This document shows, one piece after another, positions 46,325 through 58,587 of a stretch of 64,000 nt of DNA; within the stretch, counting starts at the first letter, position 1, and each line of letters begins with the position of its first letter. A program made the position numbers and the translations under genes. The DNA is taken from positions 2,189,857-2,253,856 of the forward strand of contig CM067450.1 in the NCBI GenBank assembly GCA_034508935.3. The letters run 5' to 3'. A model generated the notes under the pieces. That model did not search any database and had not been told where the DNA came from. It saw nothing but the letters and a program-made list of their open reading frames with translations. Source of the DNA: Berghia stephanieae (Eukaryota; Mollusca; Gastropoda; Nudibranchia; Aeolidiidae).

Positions 46325-46640
46325 GTTTTTAAGGTTTTACGGCGCTTGCAACACATTAAGGTCATATCTCTGCCAGTAAAAAGGAAGAATATAGGATAGT
46401 GAAATTCTAGAATTACAATTAAAGCACCCAAGAAAAGGTAAGACAAAGGGGAATGGTACAAATAAGGAATTGGTGTAGATTCCAAGAGCATACCATCAAA
46501 GTACTTAGTTTGAGATCATCTATAAGTCACATCCAGACACGAGCACAGGTCCCTGCTAAGAGGAATACACTCGAATGCTTACATTATAAATTCAAAACAA
46601 CAAATATAATAATACTTTAACCACATAACAGAGATATGAT
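46325..46640 (-). mobile_element. Rep-A copy (3' part, minus)
   Basis: Starts with the ggttttacggcgcttgcaac hairpin end and stops in the body. Confidence 0.8.
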
Positions 46641-46644
46641 TTAA

Positions 46645-46920
46645 AGGGGGGTACATACTGTGTCTTCTATCCCCTTATATCTGTTATTCAACATGCTTTC
46701 TGTCTTTGTCTTGGAATGGGATTACTTGTTTTTTTTTCCTGGCCCTCGTCGAAGTCCTGGCTGGGAGGGAAACAGTCAAAGTCAAATGCATAGTTATTGT
46801 TTTGGGAGATGATATTTTTTTCCTTGTAAATCATCTCTCTGTTATGTATTATTATATTTGTTATTTTTAATGTATAATGTAAGCATTTGAGTGTATTCCT
46901 CTTTGTTGGATTTTTTGTTC
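46645..46920 (+). mobile_element. Rep-A fragment (plus)
   Basis: Body from gggggtacatactgtgtc to tcctctttgttgga, directly abutting a minus fragment at 46922. Confidence 0.78.
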
Positions 46921-46921
46921 C

Positions 46922-47284
46922 AGGGGAACTGGGAACAAATAGGGATCAGATGCAGATTCCAAGATCATACCACCAATGTACTTAGTTTCGGACACAAGCA
47001 CAAAATCCAACAAAGAGGAATACAATACATTCAAATGCTTACATTATACATTCAAAATAACAAACATAATAATACATAACAGAGAGATGATTTACAAGGA
47101 AAAAATATCATCTCCCAAAACAATAACTATGCATTTGACTGTTTCCCTCCCAGCCAGGACAAAACCAAGTAATCTCATTCCAAGACAAAGACAGAAAGCA
47201 TGTTGAAAAGCAGATATAAGGGGATAGAAGACGCAGTATGTACCTCCCTGTCCACTATGGGAGGTCAGGAACCCCACCCAGATT
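46922..47284 (-). mobile_element. Rep-A fragment (minus)
   Basis: Lacks the ggcgct hairpin end; retains the gggaggtcaggaaccccacc end at 47260-47280. Confidence 0.8.
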
Positions 47285-47311
47285 ACAGCACGTGCAACAC
47301 ATTTGTTTGTT

Positions 47312-47830
47312 TGTTTTTAAGGGTTTTACGGCGCTTGCAACACATTTGGGTTATATCAGCGCCAGTAAAAAGAAAATGGGATAGTAAAAAGTTCTAGAAT
47401 TACAATTAAAGCACCCAAGAAAAAGTAAGACAAAGGGGAATTGAGAACAAATAGGGATCAGATGTAGATTCCAAGAGCATACCACCAATGTACTTAGTTT
47501 GAAATCACCTACAAGTCTCATCCAGACACAAAGCACAAAATCCAACAAAGAGGAACACACTCAAATGCTTACATTATACATTCAAAATAAAAATAATAAT
47601 ACATAACAGAGAGATGATTTACACGGAAAAAAATATCATCTCCCAAAACAATAACTATGCATTTGACTGTTTCCCTCCCAGCTAGGATTCCGGCCAGTGC
47701 CAGGACAAAACCAAGTAATCTCATTCCGAGACAAAGACAGAAAGCATGTTGGATAACAGATATATAAGGGGATAGAAGACACACTATGTACCTCCCTGCC
47801 CGCTATGGGAGGTCAGGATCCCCACCCAGT
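47312..47830 (-). mobile_element. Rep-A copy (complete, minus)
   Basis: From aagggttttacggcgcttgc to gggaggtcaggatccccacc. Confidence 0.88.
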
Positions 47831-47831
47831 G

Positions 47832-48388
47832 CAACACATTTAGGTCATATCAGCGCCAGTAAAACGGAAGAAAATGGGATAGTAAAAACATTATATATGT
47901 AGAATTAAAAGGACGAGGAAAAAGTAAGACAGAAGAAATGGTTCAAATAGTAAACAGATGTAGATTGCAAGAGCACGCTTTCAGTGTACTTAGTTTGAGA
48001 TTATCTAAAAGTCTCACCCAGATACTAGCACAAGATTCCGCTAAGAGGAATACACTCAAAAGTTTACAAATCATGTTTAAAAAAACATAAGTCCATAAGA
48101 GAAAGATGATTTACAATGAAAAAAATATCATCTCCCAAAACTATAACTCTACATTCAACTGTTTCCCTCCCCAGTCAGGGCCAGGACAGAACTAAGTAAT
48201 CTCAGTCCAAGACAAAGACAAAGCAATTGGAAAACACATACAGTACAAGGTGATAGAAGACACAGCAAGTACCTCCCTGCCCACTATGGGAGGTCGGTAA
48301 CCCCACCCAGTCCCTGCCCACTATGGGAGGTCGGTAACCCCACCCAGTCCCTGCCCACTATGGGAGGTCGGTAACCCCACCCAGCACA
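47832..48388 (-). mobile_element. Rep-A copy, diverged, with triplicated end
   Basis: The left hairpin arm is truncated. The right end is expanded: a 37-base unit (tccctgcccactatgggagg...) is repeated exactly three times from 48274 to 48384. Confidence 0.82.
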
Positions 48389-48567
48389 AAGACATTGAGG
48401 ACCCCTACCCAGCTAATATCACTGACTATATCCCTTCAAAGAATTAGGGAAAAAATGACATAAAATTCAACATTATTTTATTAAAAGCATTATGAAATAT
48501 GAATAAATTAATAATGCAAATCATTTATTTATAGGTACATATTCAATTCATAAGAACATAGTAACAA

Positions 48568-48625
48568 TAATAATAATAATAATAATAATAATGATGATGA
48601 TGATGATGATGATGATAATAATAGA
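48568..48625. repeat. (AAT)n(ATG)n microsatellite
   Basis: Trinucleotide units; a similar block at 49311-49425 follows the next Rep-A copy. Confidence 0.95.
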
Positions 48626-48791
48626 ATGAAGCAATGCATTCTAAAAACTAGATGGACTTCTACATAACCTCTAAGTGGTGATAATAATGTTGGTGACGAG
48701 ATAGAGAGATAAAGAGGGAGAGGGAGTGAGAGAGAGGTAGGTGAAAAAGAGGAATGATGTTGTTTGTTTTTAAGGGTTTTGTTTTGTTTTG

Positions 48792-49311
48792 TTTTTAAGG
48801 GTTTTACGGCGCTTGCAACACATTTAGGTTATATCAGCGCCAGTAAAAAGGAAGAAAATGGGATAGTAAAAAGTTCTAGAATTACAATTAAAGCACCCAA
48901 GAAAAAGTAAGACAAAGGGGAATTGAGAACAAATAGGGATCAGATGTAGATTCCAAGAGCATACCACCAATGTACTTAGTTTGAAATCACCTCCAAGTCT
49001 CATCCAGACACAAGCACAAAATCCAACAAAGAGGAATACACTCAAATGCTTACATTATACATTAAAAATAACAAATATAATAATACATAACAAAGAGATG
49101 ATTTACAAGGAAAAAATATCATCTTCCAAAACAATAAATATGCATTTGACCGTTTCCCTCTCATCCAGGACTCCGGCCAGGGCCAGGAAAAAACCAAGTA
49201 ATCTCATTCCAAGACAAAGACAGAAAGTATGTTGGATAACAGATATAAGAGGATAGAAGTCACAGTATGTACCTCCCTGCCCGCTATGGGAGGTCAGAAT
49301 CCCCACCCAGT
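48792..49311 (-). mobile_element. Rep-A copy (complete, minus)
   Basis: From aagggttttacggcgcttgc to ctatgggaggtcagaatccc, followed immediately by (AAT)n. Confidence 0.88.
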
Positions 49312-49425
49312 GATAATAATAATAATAATAATATATTAATAATGATGATAATAATAATAATAATGATAATAATAATAATAATGATAATATTAATAATAAT
49401 GATAATATTAATAATAATAATAGTA
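49311..49425. repeat. (AAT)n microsatellite
   Basis: AAT/ATT units with GAT variants. Confidence 0.94.
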
Positions 49426-49639
49426 TGAAGCAATGCATTCTAAAAACTAGATGGATTTCTACACAACCTCTAAGTGGTGATAATGACGAGATTGATGATA
49501 ATGAAAATGGAGATGGTTTATTCTATTCCTTAGTTAGTTTTCAGAGATCTTCTTCAGGTGATTGTGACAATTTGAAGTCATTTGAGTACAGGTAAAAAGT
49601 GACCAACCAGGAAGCAGACACTGGTGTCAGATCAAATCT

Positions 49640-49940
49640 GTAAAAGTGGATGAGACAGTGCATTGTAAGTCAGAAAAGTGAGTGGAGCAGGCACTTATGT
49701 TGATAATAACAAGAAATGAAGCGAGTAGGAAAGTGCCAGAAGACAACAGAGAATAAAAACTACACAGCGGCGGTGGGGGCTTGAAACCACAGCCTGTGGA
49801 TAGCTCATATGGTCGAGTCACGATCTCCCGGGCAGAGTTGTCCCAGTAAGATTGCGGGTTCGAGCCCCCTTCGCCGCTGCAAACGTTTTATTCTCTGTTG
49901 CCTTCTGGCATTTTCCTGCCCACATCATTTCTTGTTATTA
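49640..49940. mobile_element. tRNA-centred foldback element, family F2
   Basis: The left arm (49703-49757, ..agaaatgaagcgagtaggaa and agtgccagaagacaacagag) pairs with the right arm (49886-49940, ctctgttgccttctggcatt and on). Between them lies a tRNA-like core: gatagctcatatggtcgag (A box) and gcgggttcgagcccc (B box), bounded by gcggcgg and cgccgc, which also pair. The arms differ in sequence from F1 at 25318. Confidence 0.72.
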
Positions 49941-50013
49941 TGAGACAAACAGAGAGAAAACTAAACGAAATAAAACAGCCTGGATCCTCTGGGATGGTTT
50001 TTGTTATTTGTTT

Positions 50014-50515
50014 GTTTTTAAGGGTTTTCCGGCGCTTGCAACACACTCAGGTCATATCAGAGCCATTAAAAAGGAGGAAAATGGGATAGTAAAAAGTTCT
50101 AGAATTACAATTAAAGCACCTAAGAAAAGGTAAGACAAAGGGGAATTTGTTCAAATAGGGAACAGATGTAGATTCCAAGAGCACACCGTCAAAGTACTAA
50201 GTTTGAGATCACCTAAAAGTCTCATCCAGACACAAGCACATGTCCCCACTAAGAGGAATACACTCAATGTTTACCAATCATATAATATAAGATGTAAAGT
50301 AAACATAATACAATGCATAACAGAGAGATGATTTACAAGGAAAAAATATCATTTTCCAAAACTATATCTATACATTCGACTGTTTCCCTCCCAGGCAAGG
50401 AACTCCGGCCAGGGCCAGGACAAAACCAAGTAATCTCATTCCAAGACAACGACAGGAAACAATTGGAAAACGGGTTGGGGGGATAGAAGACACAGCATGT
50501 ACCTCCCTGCCCATG
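50014..50515 (-). mobile_element. Rep-A copy (minus)
   Basis: From aagggttttccggcgcttgc. The far hairpin is cut after cctccctgccca. Confidence 0.85.
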
Positions 50516-50974
50516 GATGACAATTATGATGATGATGATGGATGGATGGCAATAACTATGATGATAAACAATGAGAGGAAGCATTGTCCTATAAGTTTAA
50601 ATTGATTATGATATTTCTATTGAATGCATTGGCCCATGTGGTTTGATGACAGGAATATGAATGATTCATTTCATTTAAAAAGGTAAAAATTCATTTTGTA
50701 AAACAAAAAAAACGTGATAAAATAAATCAAATTTATGGAATATTTCAAGTCGTCATTCCATTCGTCTCCAGGAGAAATGGTTGTAGTTGTAATGCATTAT
50801 TTCCATGGTCGGTTTGAACACAAGATAAACAAATCATCAAAAGGAGGAAAATGGCCGCCATTCCCCGTTCTACTGTATTCTAAATAAACCAACAAAAAAC
50901 AACAAGTATTTAATATTTCGACCATAGAACTGGTTCTTCAAATACCAATTGATTAAAATGACTCCCACTCATTT

Positions 50975-51060
50975 TGACACAAAAAACTCTCAAACCCGGG
51001 ACTCCCAAGAATCAATCGATGTATGATGAACGAGTTTTCTGGCCATTGTTTTGAAATAGA
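50975..51060 (-). repeat. Dispersed repeat Rep-B fragment
   Basis: Shares aaaaactctcaaaccyggga, atcgat and ttttctggcc with 23385-23480 (+) and 60600-60715 (-). Confidence 0.5.
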
Positions 51061-51360
51061 AAATCCAGGAGAGTCCAGAATCAACAGTGCTGGTTGATAG
51101 TGATAGGGCTGGTTATGGCACTCTAAGGAGACAGAATGTTTACAGTATTCAAACCATCCTCAGTATAACCCTGTAAAACTTATTTTTATCCCAGCATCCT
51201 GCAAAACCAAATGCTTTTTAATCAAGAGAGCAGTGACCAAAATGCATGCTCTTCATCGAGTCATTTTGCGGATCTCGTTCGCTTGGTGACAAATGTAACA
51301 AATGATAAGAGGTCGGCTTAAAGCAAAATCTTAATCTTTATCATCAAAAAAAATTTTAAA

Positions 51361-51407
51361 AAATAATAATAATAATATAATAATAATAATAATAAAAATA
51401 ATAATAA

Positions 51408-51456
<49 letters not shown>

Positions 51457-51457
51457 T
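51361..51457. repeat. (AAT)n microsatellite
   Basis: About 30 units, slightly interrupted. Confidence 0.96.
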
Positions 51458-51532
51458 ATTATAACCTCACCATCTTTCTTCTTATCATTATTACATTATT
51501 GTTCATTTTCGATATCACTACCACGATTACTA

Positions 51533-51990
51533 CAGTCGACTCCGCTTAATCGCACACCCTCCAGAGTTCAGATTAGTGTGTCGATGAAGCGGAATGTGCG
51601 ATGAAGCGTAGAAGCTACAACTAGCATTAGCATCTAAGCACCAGTTTTCATGTCCCATTCATCTAGGACCTTCCCCTCTGAGGTTTCTAGGGGTTTGGGA
51701 CCGTCATGTGCAAGACATTTGACTGATCAGAAGAGGCGTTGACGGGATAGTTTTTTTCACGCGTGATACGATATTAACGCACCGAACTGGTTCAATGTGA
51801 AATGCATTTTCATCACTTTTTTAAATTGTATTTTTTAGATATTTTTCTTCAATCAAGATGGAATCAAGATGTAGCGATTAAGCAGAGAAGGTGAGCAATT
51901 ATATAGAAAAAATTATTCAGTTTTTCGGAAATGTGTAGTGTTTAAGAGGAGTGTGCGATTAACTGATGTGCGATTAAGCTGAGTGAACTG
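51533..51990. mobile_element. pogo/Tigger-like MITE
   Basis: It begins CAGTCGACTCCGCTTAATCG and the complement of its right end begins CAGTTCACTCAGCTTAATCG. TA flanks both ends. Subterminal copies of gtgcgatta occur at both sides (51570-51605, 51945-51975). At 458 bases with no transposase, it is a non-autonomous Tc1/mariner-superfamily element. Confidence 0.8.
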
Positions 51991-51999
51991 TATTATCAT

Positions 52000-53060
52000 T
52001 ATTATCATAATCATCATCATTTTTACTATTACAATCAATTATTTTTTGTTTCATTATTATTATCTTAACATTATAGCTAATATTGGCCCAGAGAGCACAA
52101 ACTTAAAGATTTGTGGATTGATAGAATAACTGTTATAATTATATATAAAATATAGATATAATATATGAGTGAGACTTTGTGACCAATAATATTTTTTAAT
52201 GTTTTAAAACCTCACCCGAGTGACCAATGTAACATTACACACATATTTTCTATGAACATCACATCGAAGTATTCAACAAATCTATCTATTTAAACATGAT
52301 AAACATTATCTATAATATGCACATTATTTAACTTTTGATTAAAACAAAAACAAAATGGTTAACATTACCTTTATAGCATAAAGATTTCTATTTCTAAATT
52401 ATTTTTTTTTTTCAAAGAATGAATTTCCTGAGATTATCAGGATCAAAATACAAGTTAAATTTTAGTGATGACGTCATCTGCATAGATTTTGTAAGAAATT
52501 TTCAAAAACATCTGCAATATTTTACCCACAAGTCACCTGAACAAATCATGTACAGTGCACTTTGGATACATCGACGTTGCTTTCGTCGATTTTTTTTCTT
52601 GGTCCCTCCCCCTTCTTCCTATATAACATTAGTTTAAAAAAAAAAACTCCATATAACTCAATGTTCTTATCTCTCATGACCGCAATAAAATCACAAATAT
52701 ACAAGTATTTCTATCGGTTAAAAAAGCTACCAGTAAGAATATTCAATAGTTAAGAATATCCGTAATGATTGGGGCACACCGATGTGATGTAGGTGCTTTG
52801 CCTGACGTCCGTACTCAATTGTACATAAGCAGTATCGAACAACTTTGGTTTCTCCCTCTCACATTTTACACCTTCGCAACTTCAAGTTCAAGATTTTTTT
52901 TTATTATGGCCCTCTTTTTAAAAAATCTCTAGTAAAAAAAAAAGTGGGCTATGGCTTATTTCGTCAGCATCTCCCAATGGTCAATCAACACACATTTTGT
53001 GTGTCTGATTAGTCCATTCAAAGTGTGTTCAGCTGATGTCAGATAATATATTTTTGTTGT
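52000..53060. other. AT-rich sequence, nothing recognised
   Basis: Short ORFs lack splice sites and family resemblance. Confidence 0.4.
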
Positions 53061-53065
53061 TTTTG

Positions 53066-53566
53066 TTTTTAAGAGTTTTACGGCGCTTGCAACACATTTA
53101 GGTTATATCAGCGCCAGTAAAAAGGAAGAAAATGGGATAGTAAAAAGTTCTAGAATTACAATTAAAGCACCCAAGAAAAAGTAAGACATAGGGGAACTGG
53201 GAACAAATAGGGATCAGATGTAGATTCCAAGAGCACACCATCAATGCACCTAGTTTGATATCACCTATAAGTCTCATCCAGACACAAGCACAAAATCCAA
53301 CAAAGAGGAATACACTCAAATGCCTAAATTATACATTAAAAATAACAAAAAATACATTACAGAGAGATGATTTACAAGGAAAAAAATATCATCTCCCCAA
53401 ACAATAATTATGCATTTGACTGTTTCCCTCCCAGCTAGGACTCCGGCCAGGGCCAGGACAAAACCAAGTAATCTCATGCCAAGACAAAGACAGAAAGCAT
53501 GTTGGAAAACAGATATAAGGGGATAGAAGACACAGTATGTACCCCCCTGCCCACTATGGGAGGTCA
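53066..53566 (-). mobile_element. Rep-A copy (complete, minus)
   Basis: From aagagttttacggcgcttgc to cccactatgggaggtcag. Confidence 0.88.
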
Positions 53567-53869
53567 GTAATATATTTTTGGGAGGGGGGTTGACCAAAGT
53601 ATTATTATTATTATGTTGACTCTAATATATGAGGTCAATGACCTGGGTAATATTATTGAGTACGGTCAGATTCTTTCCCTTTTTCATTTTCGGCCTGTGT
53701 ATTTGTGTGCCGGCACGCCCGTTTGTTTGATTAGGTGTGTGTTGAGGTGGAAAGAGAGGGGGGGGGGGGGGTAGGAGGGTCCTGACAAGGTTAAATCCAT
53801 CCATTCAATACTCTCCTCTGTATTTGACCCCCTGATTAAAAAAAAAAAACAAGAAAAAAACAAAACAAG

Positions 53870-54035
53870 GTGACAGCGTGGCTCAGTGGTACAGTCTTTG
53901 CTTCGTGCTCAAAAGGTACCAGGTTCGATCACCCACCGTTGCGATTTGTGGACTTGAGCAAGTCACTTAGCCCTAGTTCAATTTGCGGCACTGCACTATG
54001 GGATGAATAAAGGGAATTTTATTATATTTATTTAT
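53870..54035 (+). mobile_element. SINE-like repeat, family S3
   Basis: The head gacagcgtggctcagtggta is an A box; aggttcgatcaccc is the B-box region. The body ggacttgagcaagtcactta and an AT-rich tail follow. An A run precedes it. Confidence 0.72.
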
Positions 54036-54039
54036 TTTA

Positions 54040-55535
54040 TTTTTACACAATCTGCACATTTTCACACATTTTATATTTTATCATTTGAGTACTTTTGGAT
54101 TGTCTATTACATTTTCTGTTGCAAAGCATGTCCTAGTCAATAACAATAAGTTGATTCGGCTTTTTTCTAATCTCAAATTCCGCTTTTTATGTATTCTGAT
54201 TCCTCTTTGGGGCTAGGAGCCTCTGATTACCACTTCAGGGACCTCTGCTTCCCTGGTCAATTCAACGCGACCAAGCAACGTCAGCGAAAAGCGCGACATG
54301 AAGGGTCATATTCTAGATTGGTTTGCTTTGTTCACATGCATTTTTGCTCATTCGGTTACACTCCAGCTAAGTTGATTTTCGGTTAAGTCAATTTTTTTCC
54401 CTGTTCCCCTGGGCATCGTCTTATCCAGAGTCTATTGTACATTGAAAGCTCATTCCATCCCTGTCACTGTCACACGTGGGACTTAAACAAGTTTCAAGTA
54501 GAAACAATGGGATTTATTGTGGATTTTATACAGCTTGTGGTGGAATATGCAATGCAGACGGTTCAGCTATGGGAGGGTAGGGACTGGTTTCACTGTATAA
54601 TACTTAAATCTCCTGTATGCATTGATATGGTGAGTACATTTATCTTTTATAACACTTTCAGTTAACACAACAACGCATCAACATCATCAAATTGGATTTG
54701 ATTTATCATAACAAGAACAAAAAATCAATAAATAAAAAATATGGCTTGTATTTTGAAAGTTGCTGCGAAATGGTCAAAATAATAAATAAATGAATTTAAA
54801 AATTGAACAAATGTGGTAAACATAGACCTGTAAATGAGCTCTATAAAAATTGACTGAAACTGAAATCTTCGTAATTCGTCGTAGCGGCAGCGGTAAAATC
54901 CAAAGAATCAAAATGAAAGGTAAACAGCAAGCTCACTTGAGCAAAGCAATGGCAGAAAACTAAATTGCAAGGGAATTAATTAGGCTACTTACCATTGTTC
55001 CTTGTAATTAGGTACCCAATCAGTGAAGAAACTTAGAAACGGTCAACCAGTTTGTTTACAACATGAGGTAATCGAGATGTGCTTGTAGCAATCATTTAAC
55101 TTTCGATTTGAAGGTGTCTACATAACGAACTTCAGGTGTTTCGAATTTTTCTTTCTCATACTTTTCCTGTCCTTCAAGTAAATGTGGTCAATTTTGGCTT
55201 AGACGAAACAGTGAAATTTATCGCTCGGCGGCTCAGTTAAAATTGGCTACGACAGGTTTCGAAAGTGAAAAAATAATTTCACGAAGGCTGTGTGAAAATA
55301 CACTGGGGTGTGTTCAGACACAGCAATTCTAAAAAGCGTCGCTTAGCCTTGGCAATATATATATATCCATCATTAATATAAACGGCCCATGAGCTATGCG
55401 TGGGGCTGTGGAACATTCCTAGTTAACTTTACAGTCAATCGACTACGATTCATGAATTCTTTCTTTATTCATTTATTTCTTCCCTTTTTAAAAATATTTG
55501 AATTTGACGAATTGACTGATTTCAGTTGTTTGTTT
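54040..55535. other. AT-rich sequence, no gene recognised
   Basis: One possible MITE end at 54370-54460 (ttttcggttaagtcaa, ccagagtctattgta) has no clear partner. Otherwise nothing is supported. Confidence 0.35.
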
Positions 55536-55539
55536 GTTT

Positions 55540-55885
55540 GTTTGTTTGTTGCTTTAGGTCTCTTCCAACACAATTGAGGTTATATGAGAGACCGCTGAAA
55601 CAAAAAAACAAGCAATCTAACAAAAATAGTACAAATGGAAATAAAAATCATAACCTAAAGATATCATAAGCTAAATTATAAATAACCAAGGACAAACAGG
55701 CAGAAGATTTACAGAAAAAAAATATCCCCTGTCAAAAATACAATCACAAACCAAAGAAGCAGGATAGGCTAGTAAAGAGAAGAAGAAACGACATCACTAT
55801 CGGATCGTACACCCATGCGAACATCATAGGTATATGATTCAAGGGTGATGCTCCCATCCAACCACCCGCGACTGATTTCAGTTAA
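55540..55885 (-). repeat. Divergent relative of Rep-A
   Basis: Read in the window direction, it opens with the hairpin GGTCTCT...AGAGACC around the loop tccaacacaattgaggttat. Standard Rep-A opens with GGCGCT...AGCGCC around tgcaacacatttaggttata. Later agatttacagaaaaaaaata also parallels Rep-A's gatttacaaggaaaaaatat. Confidence 0.6.
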
Positions 55886-55959
55886 TTGACTGAGAATTTA
55901 CAGGTCTATAAACACCAAGGAAATCATTGGTTTACTGTTTTACAAATTTGTAACCCCCC

Positions 55960-56330
55960 CCACTTCCACCTTCACCCCCAAATTCAACCTCGTTGAATGT
56001 TGGGATGAACAGACTCCTTTTTCATGCCACGACCAAACAAAAGGAAAATCCGAGCACTCACTTTCGCCAACCACATAACCGAAAACCCACTTTCGCCAAC
56101 CACATAACCGAAAACCCCATTGAGAGATACGCCACAAACAATTCGAACTGCTTCAAAATCCCACAGACAAGAACACAAAACTACAGAAATTCTTTCTTCA
56201 TTAGAACTATCTCGGAGTGGAATGGGCTGGATGAACTGGTCATCATGGCACCACACCTAAACGATTTCAAGGCCCGACTGACACGGGCCCCCGCCCAATG
56301 AGGAAGCCGCTGAAATACAACCAGACCATT
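55960..56330 (+). pseudogene. LINE reverse transcriptase C-terminal fragment
   Basis: The frame 55993-56301 ends TQNYRNSFFIRTISEWNGLD, then VIMAPHLNDFKARL. This is the usual C-terminus of many invertebrate non-LTR element ORFs (SFFPRTI..WN.L...A.....FK..L). A 28-base tandem duplication (ctttcgccaaccacataacc) lies at 56062-56118. The N-terminal part is missing and a stop follows in the 3' untranslated portion. Confidence 0.72.
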
Positions 56331-56961
56331 GGTTTCTTCAGCGCCAACCATACAGATACAGAACTAAATGTATTTGATTCACCCTGACATAAGACAAGAT
56401 TGAGTGGTCTCCCTTTACCAGGAAATACAGTCAAGTATTACTATAGCGGAAAACTCAAATATCAAATGGCACCCCATTGGTCTTTTTAAAATTATAATCT
56501 AACTCTAAATCTAGTTCCCGTTACATCTACTTGCAATGTAATATTTTGCCTATACGGACACATGAAAATATGACATTTTTTTTTTTCAACAAAGATTTTC
56601 TTGGTAAGACATTAAAGGGTGTGACATCGATTCCTCATTATTTCAGCCATTTTATACAAAATGCTTCTTTTAAAACCCTTTAATGACAAGAGTGAATTTC
56701 TTTCTTATCAAAATATCCACCATTATTTATCTGCTAATAAAGAAGATATCAAAATATTAAAATTAAATCTAATCCCGATTATGAAATGTTGAATAAAAAT
56801 CTTTTTTTTTTGGCTGTTGGACCCAACGACTTCATCATGTGATTTCAATTTTTAGAAGTTGAACTGAAGGACTGACTTCATTGATTGGTGCTTTTGATTT
56901 CAGTGTTGACAAACGACAGGATATGGAACACATCTTGAGCTGTCCTAATATAATTGGTATG

Positions 56962-57623
56962 TGTGTTCATCATCCATATATTCAATGTACATCATCCATA
57001 TATTCAATGTACATCATCCATATATTCAATATACATCATCCATATATTCAATGTACATCATCCATATATTCAATATACATCATCCATATATTCAATATAC
57101 ATCATCCATATATTCAATGTACATCATCCATATATTCAATATACATCATCCATATATTCAATGTACATCATCCATATATTCAATATACATCATCCATATA
57201 TTCGATATACATCCATATATTCAATGTACATCATCCATATATTCAATGTACATCATCCATATATTCAATATACATCATCCATATATTCAATGTACATCAT
57301 CCATATATTCATATAATACCCATATATCATCCATATATTCAATACATCATCCATATATTCAATGTACATCATCCATATATTCAATGTACATCATCCATAT
57401 ATTCAATGTACATCATCCATATATTCAATGTACATCATCCATATATTCAATGTACATCATCCATATATTCAATGTACATCATCCATATATTCAATGTACA
57501 TCATATATTCAATGTACCTCATCCATATATTCAATGTACATCATCCATATATTCAATATACATCATCCATATATTCAATGTACATCATCCATATATTCAA
57601 TATACATCATCCATATATTCAAC
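56962..57623. repeat. 22-base minisatellite, about 30 units
   Basis: The unit is atgtacatcatccatatattca, with tgtac/tatac variants. Because 22 is not a multiple of three and the unit has no stop in any forward frame, long overlapping ORFs appear in all three frames. They are not genes. Confidence 0.95.
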
Positions 57624-58587
57624 TAAAATTTCCGATCTGTCCAGAAGGCCAGACTTTTTAACTTGGAAATGAACACGTCAGATACCAAACCGTAGACACC
57701 GTTAATTTATAGCCTGACACTAAAACCTACTAAGACCAATATTTTGACGTGATTTGTAGGTTTGTGGACTGCCTGGCGTGTTGTCTTTGGTATTGGTCAA
57801 GGAAACAAGCGATCGATGTTGAATACAACTCACCAATTTGTTTTCTTTTGTGGCCAAAGCCTCGTCTTTTGACGTCAGTTGTAGGTCAGAATCAGGCCAT
57901 GAGTTTATGAAGGCTACGATCAAACATCTTATTCCAGAAAATGACCTTTGTGAAAAATAGAAAGACAGCTTCTACAACCATAAGTCATAGACTGTATCAC
58001 TTCTGCTCTCATTCATGCATAAGTCCTTTGCTTGAGAGAATATGTCTGTAAGTGCCATTGTGAACTAAGTACTAAATTTCACTACCCTTTGATATAACAC
58101 CAATTAACGCGAAATTGTTCTACATTTGTATTTTCCAACATTTTAATCTTAACACTTCGCGGTAAGCCCAAAATGTGGAATTTGTTTAATTTAGAGGTAC
58201 AATATTCCTCAATATTGAAGATGAGTAAAAATCTCGAATTTCTTAAAATGTCAATGCATGAAAGACTCAAGACAATCTCCTTGTTCTTTTAAAAAGAATC
58301 AAATTGTTTTACGATGACATTTAAAATGGATGATTTTGTTTTGTGGCATCGTGCATCATATTTTATCAGTTTTTAAATATCACATCAAGCTAAGCTATCA
58401 ATTGCATTGAATAACAGCTAATCTTGAATATTTTACAAAGAAAAAATAAAATAGAATGTATGCACCGAGTCATTCAAACCTTTAAATACTGGACAACTTT
58501 CAGGACATCCTAGAAGCCTTAGTGCCGTCTTGTTTGAGTGTTTCCTCCTTTATTATGCATTGAGAGAATGACAAATCATTCCAAAAG
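57624..58587. other. Region downstream of mitoguardin
   Basis: No supported exon. On the minus strand, AATAAA at 58554-58549 lies about 34 bases after the mitoguardin stop and is a candidate polyadenylation signal. Confidence 0.45.

Noticed and set aside
47092-47784. Recurrent ORF ending ...GRETVKCIVIVLGDDIF in many places
   Set aside because: Part of the non-coding Rep-A repeat; open in some copies, interrupted in others, with no codon-level conservation visible.
56881-57672. Three long overlapping ORFs reading HPYIQCTSSIYSMYIIHIFN
   Set aside because: Produced by a 22-base tandem repeat that has no forward stop in any frame; no gene.
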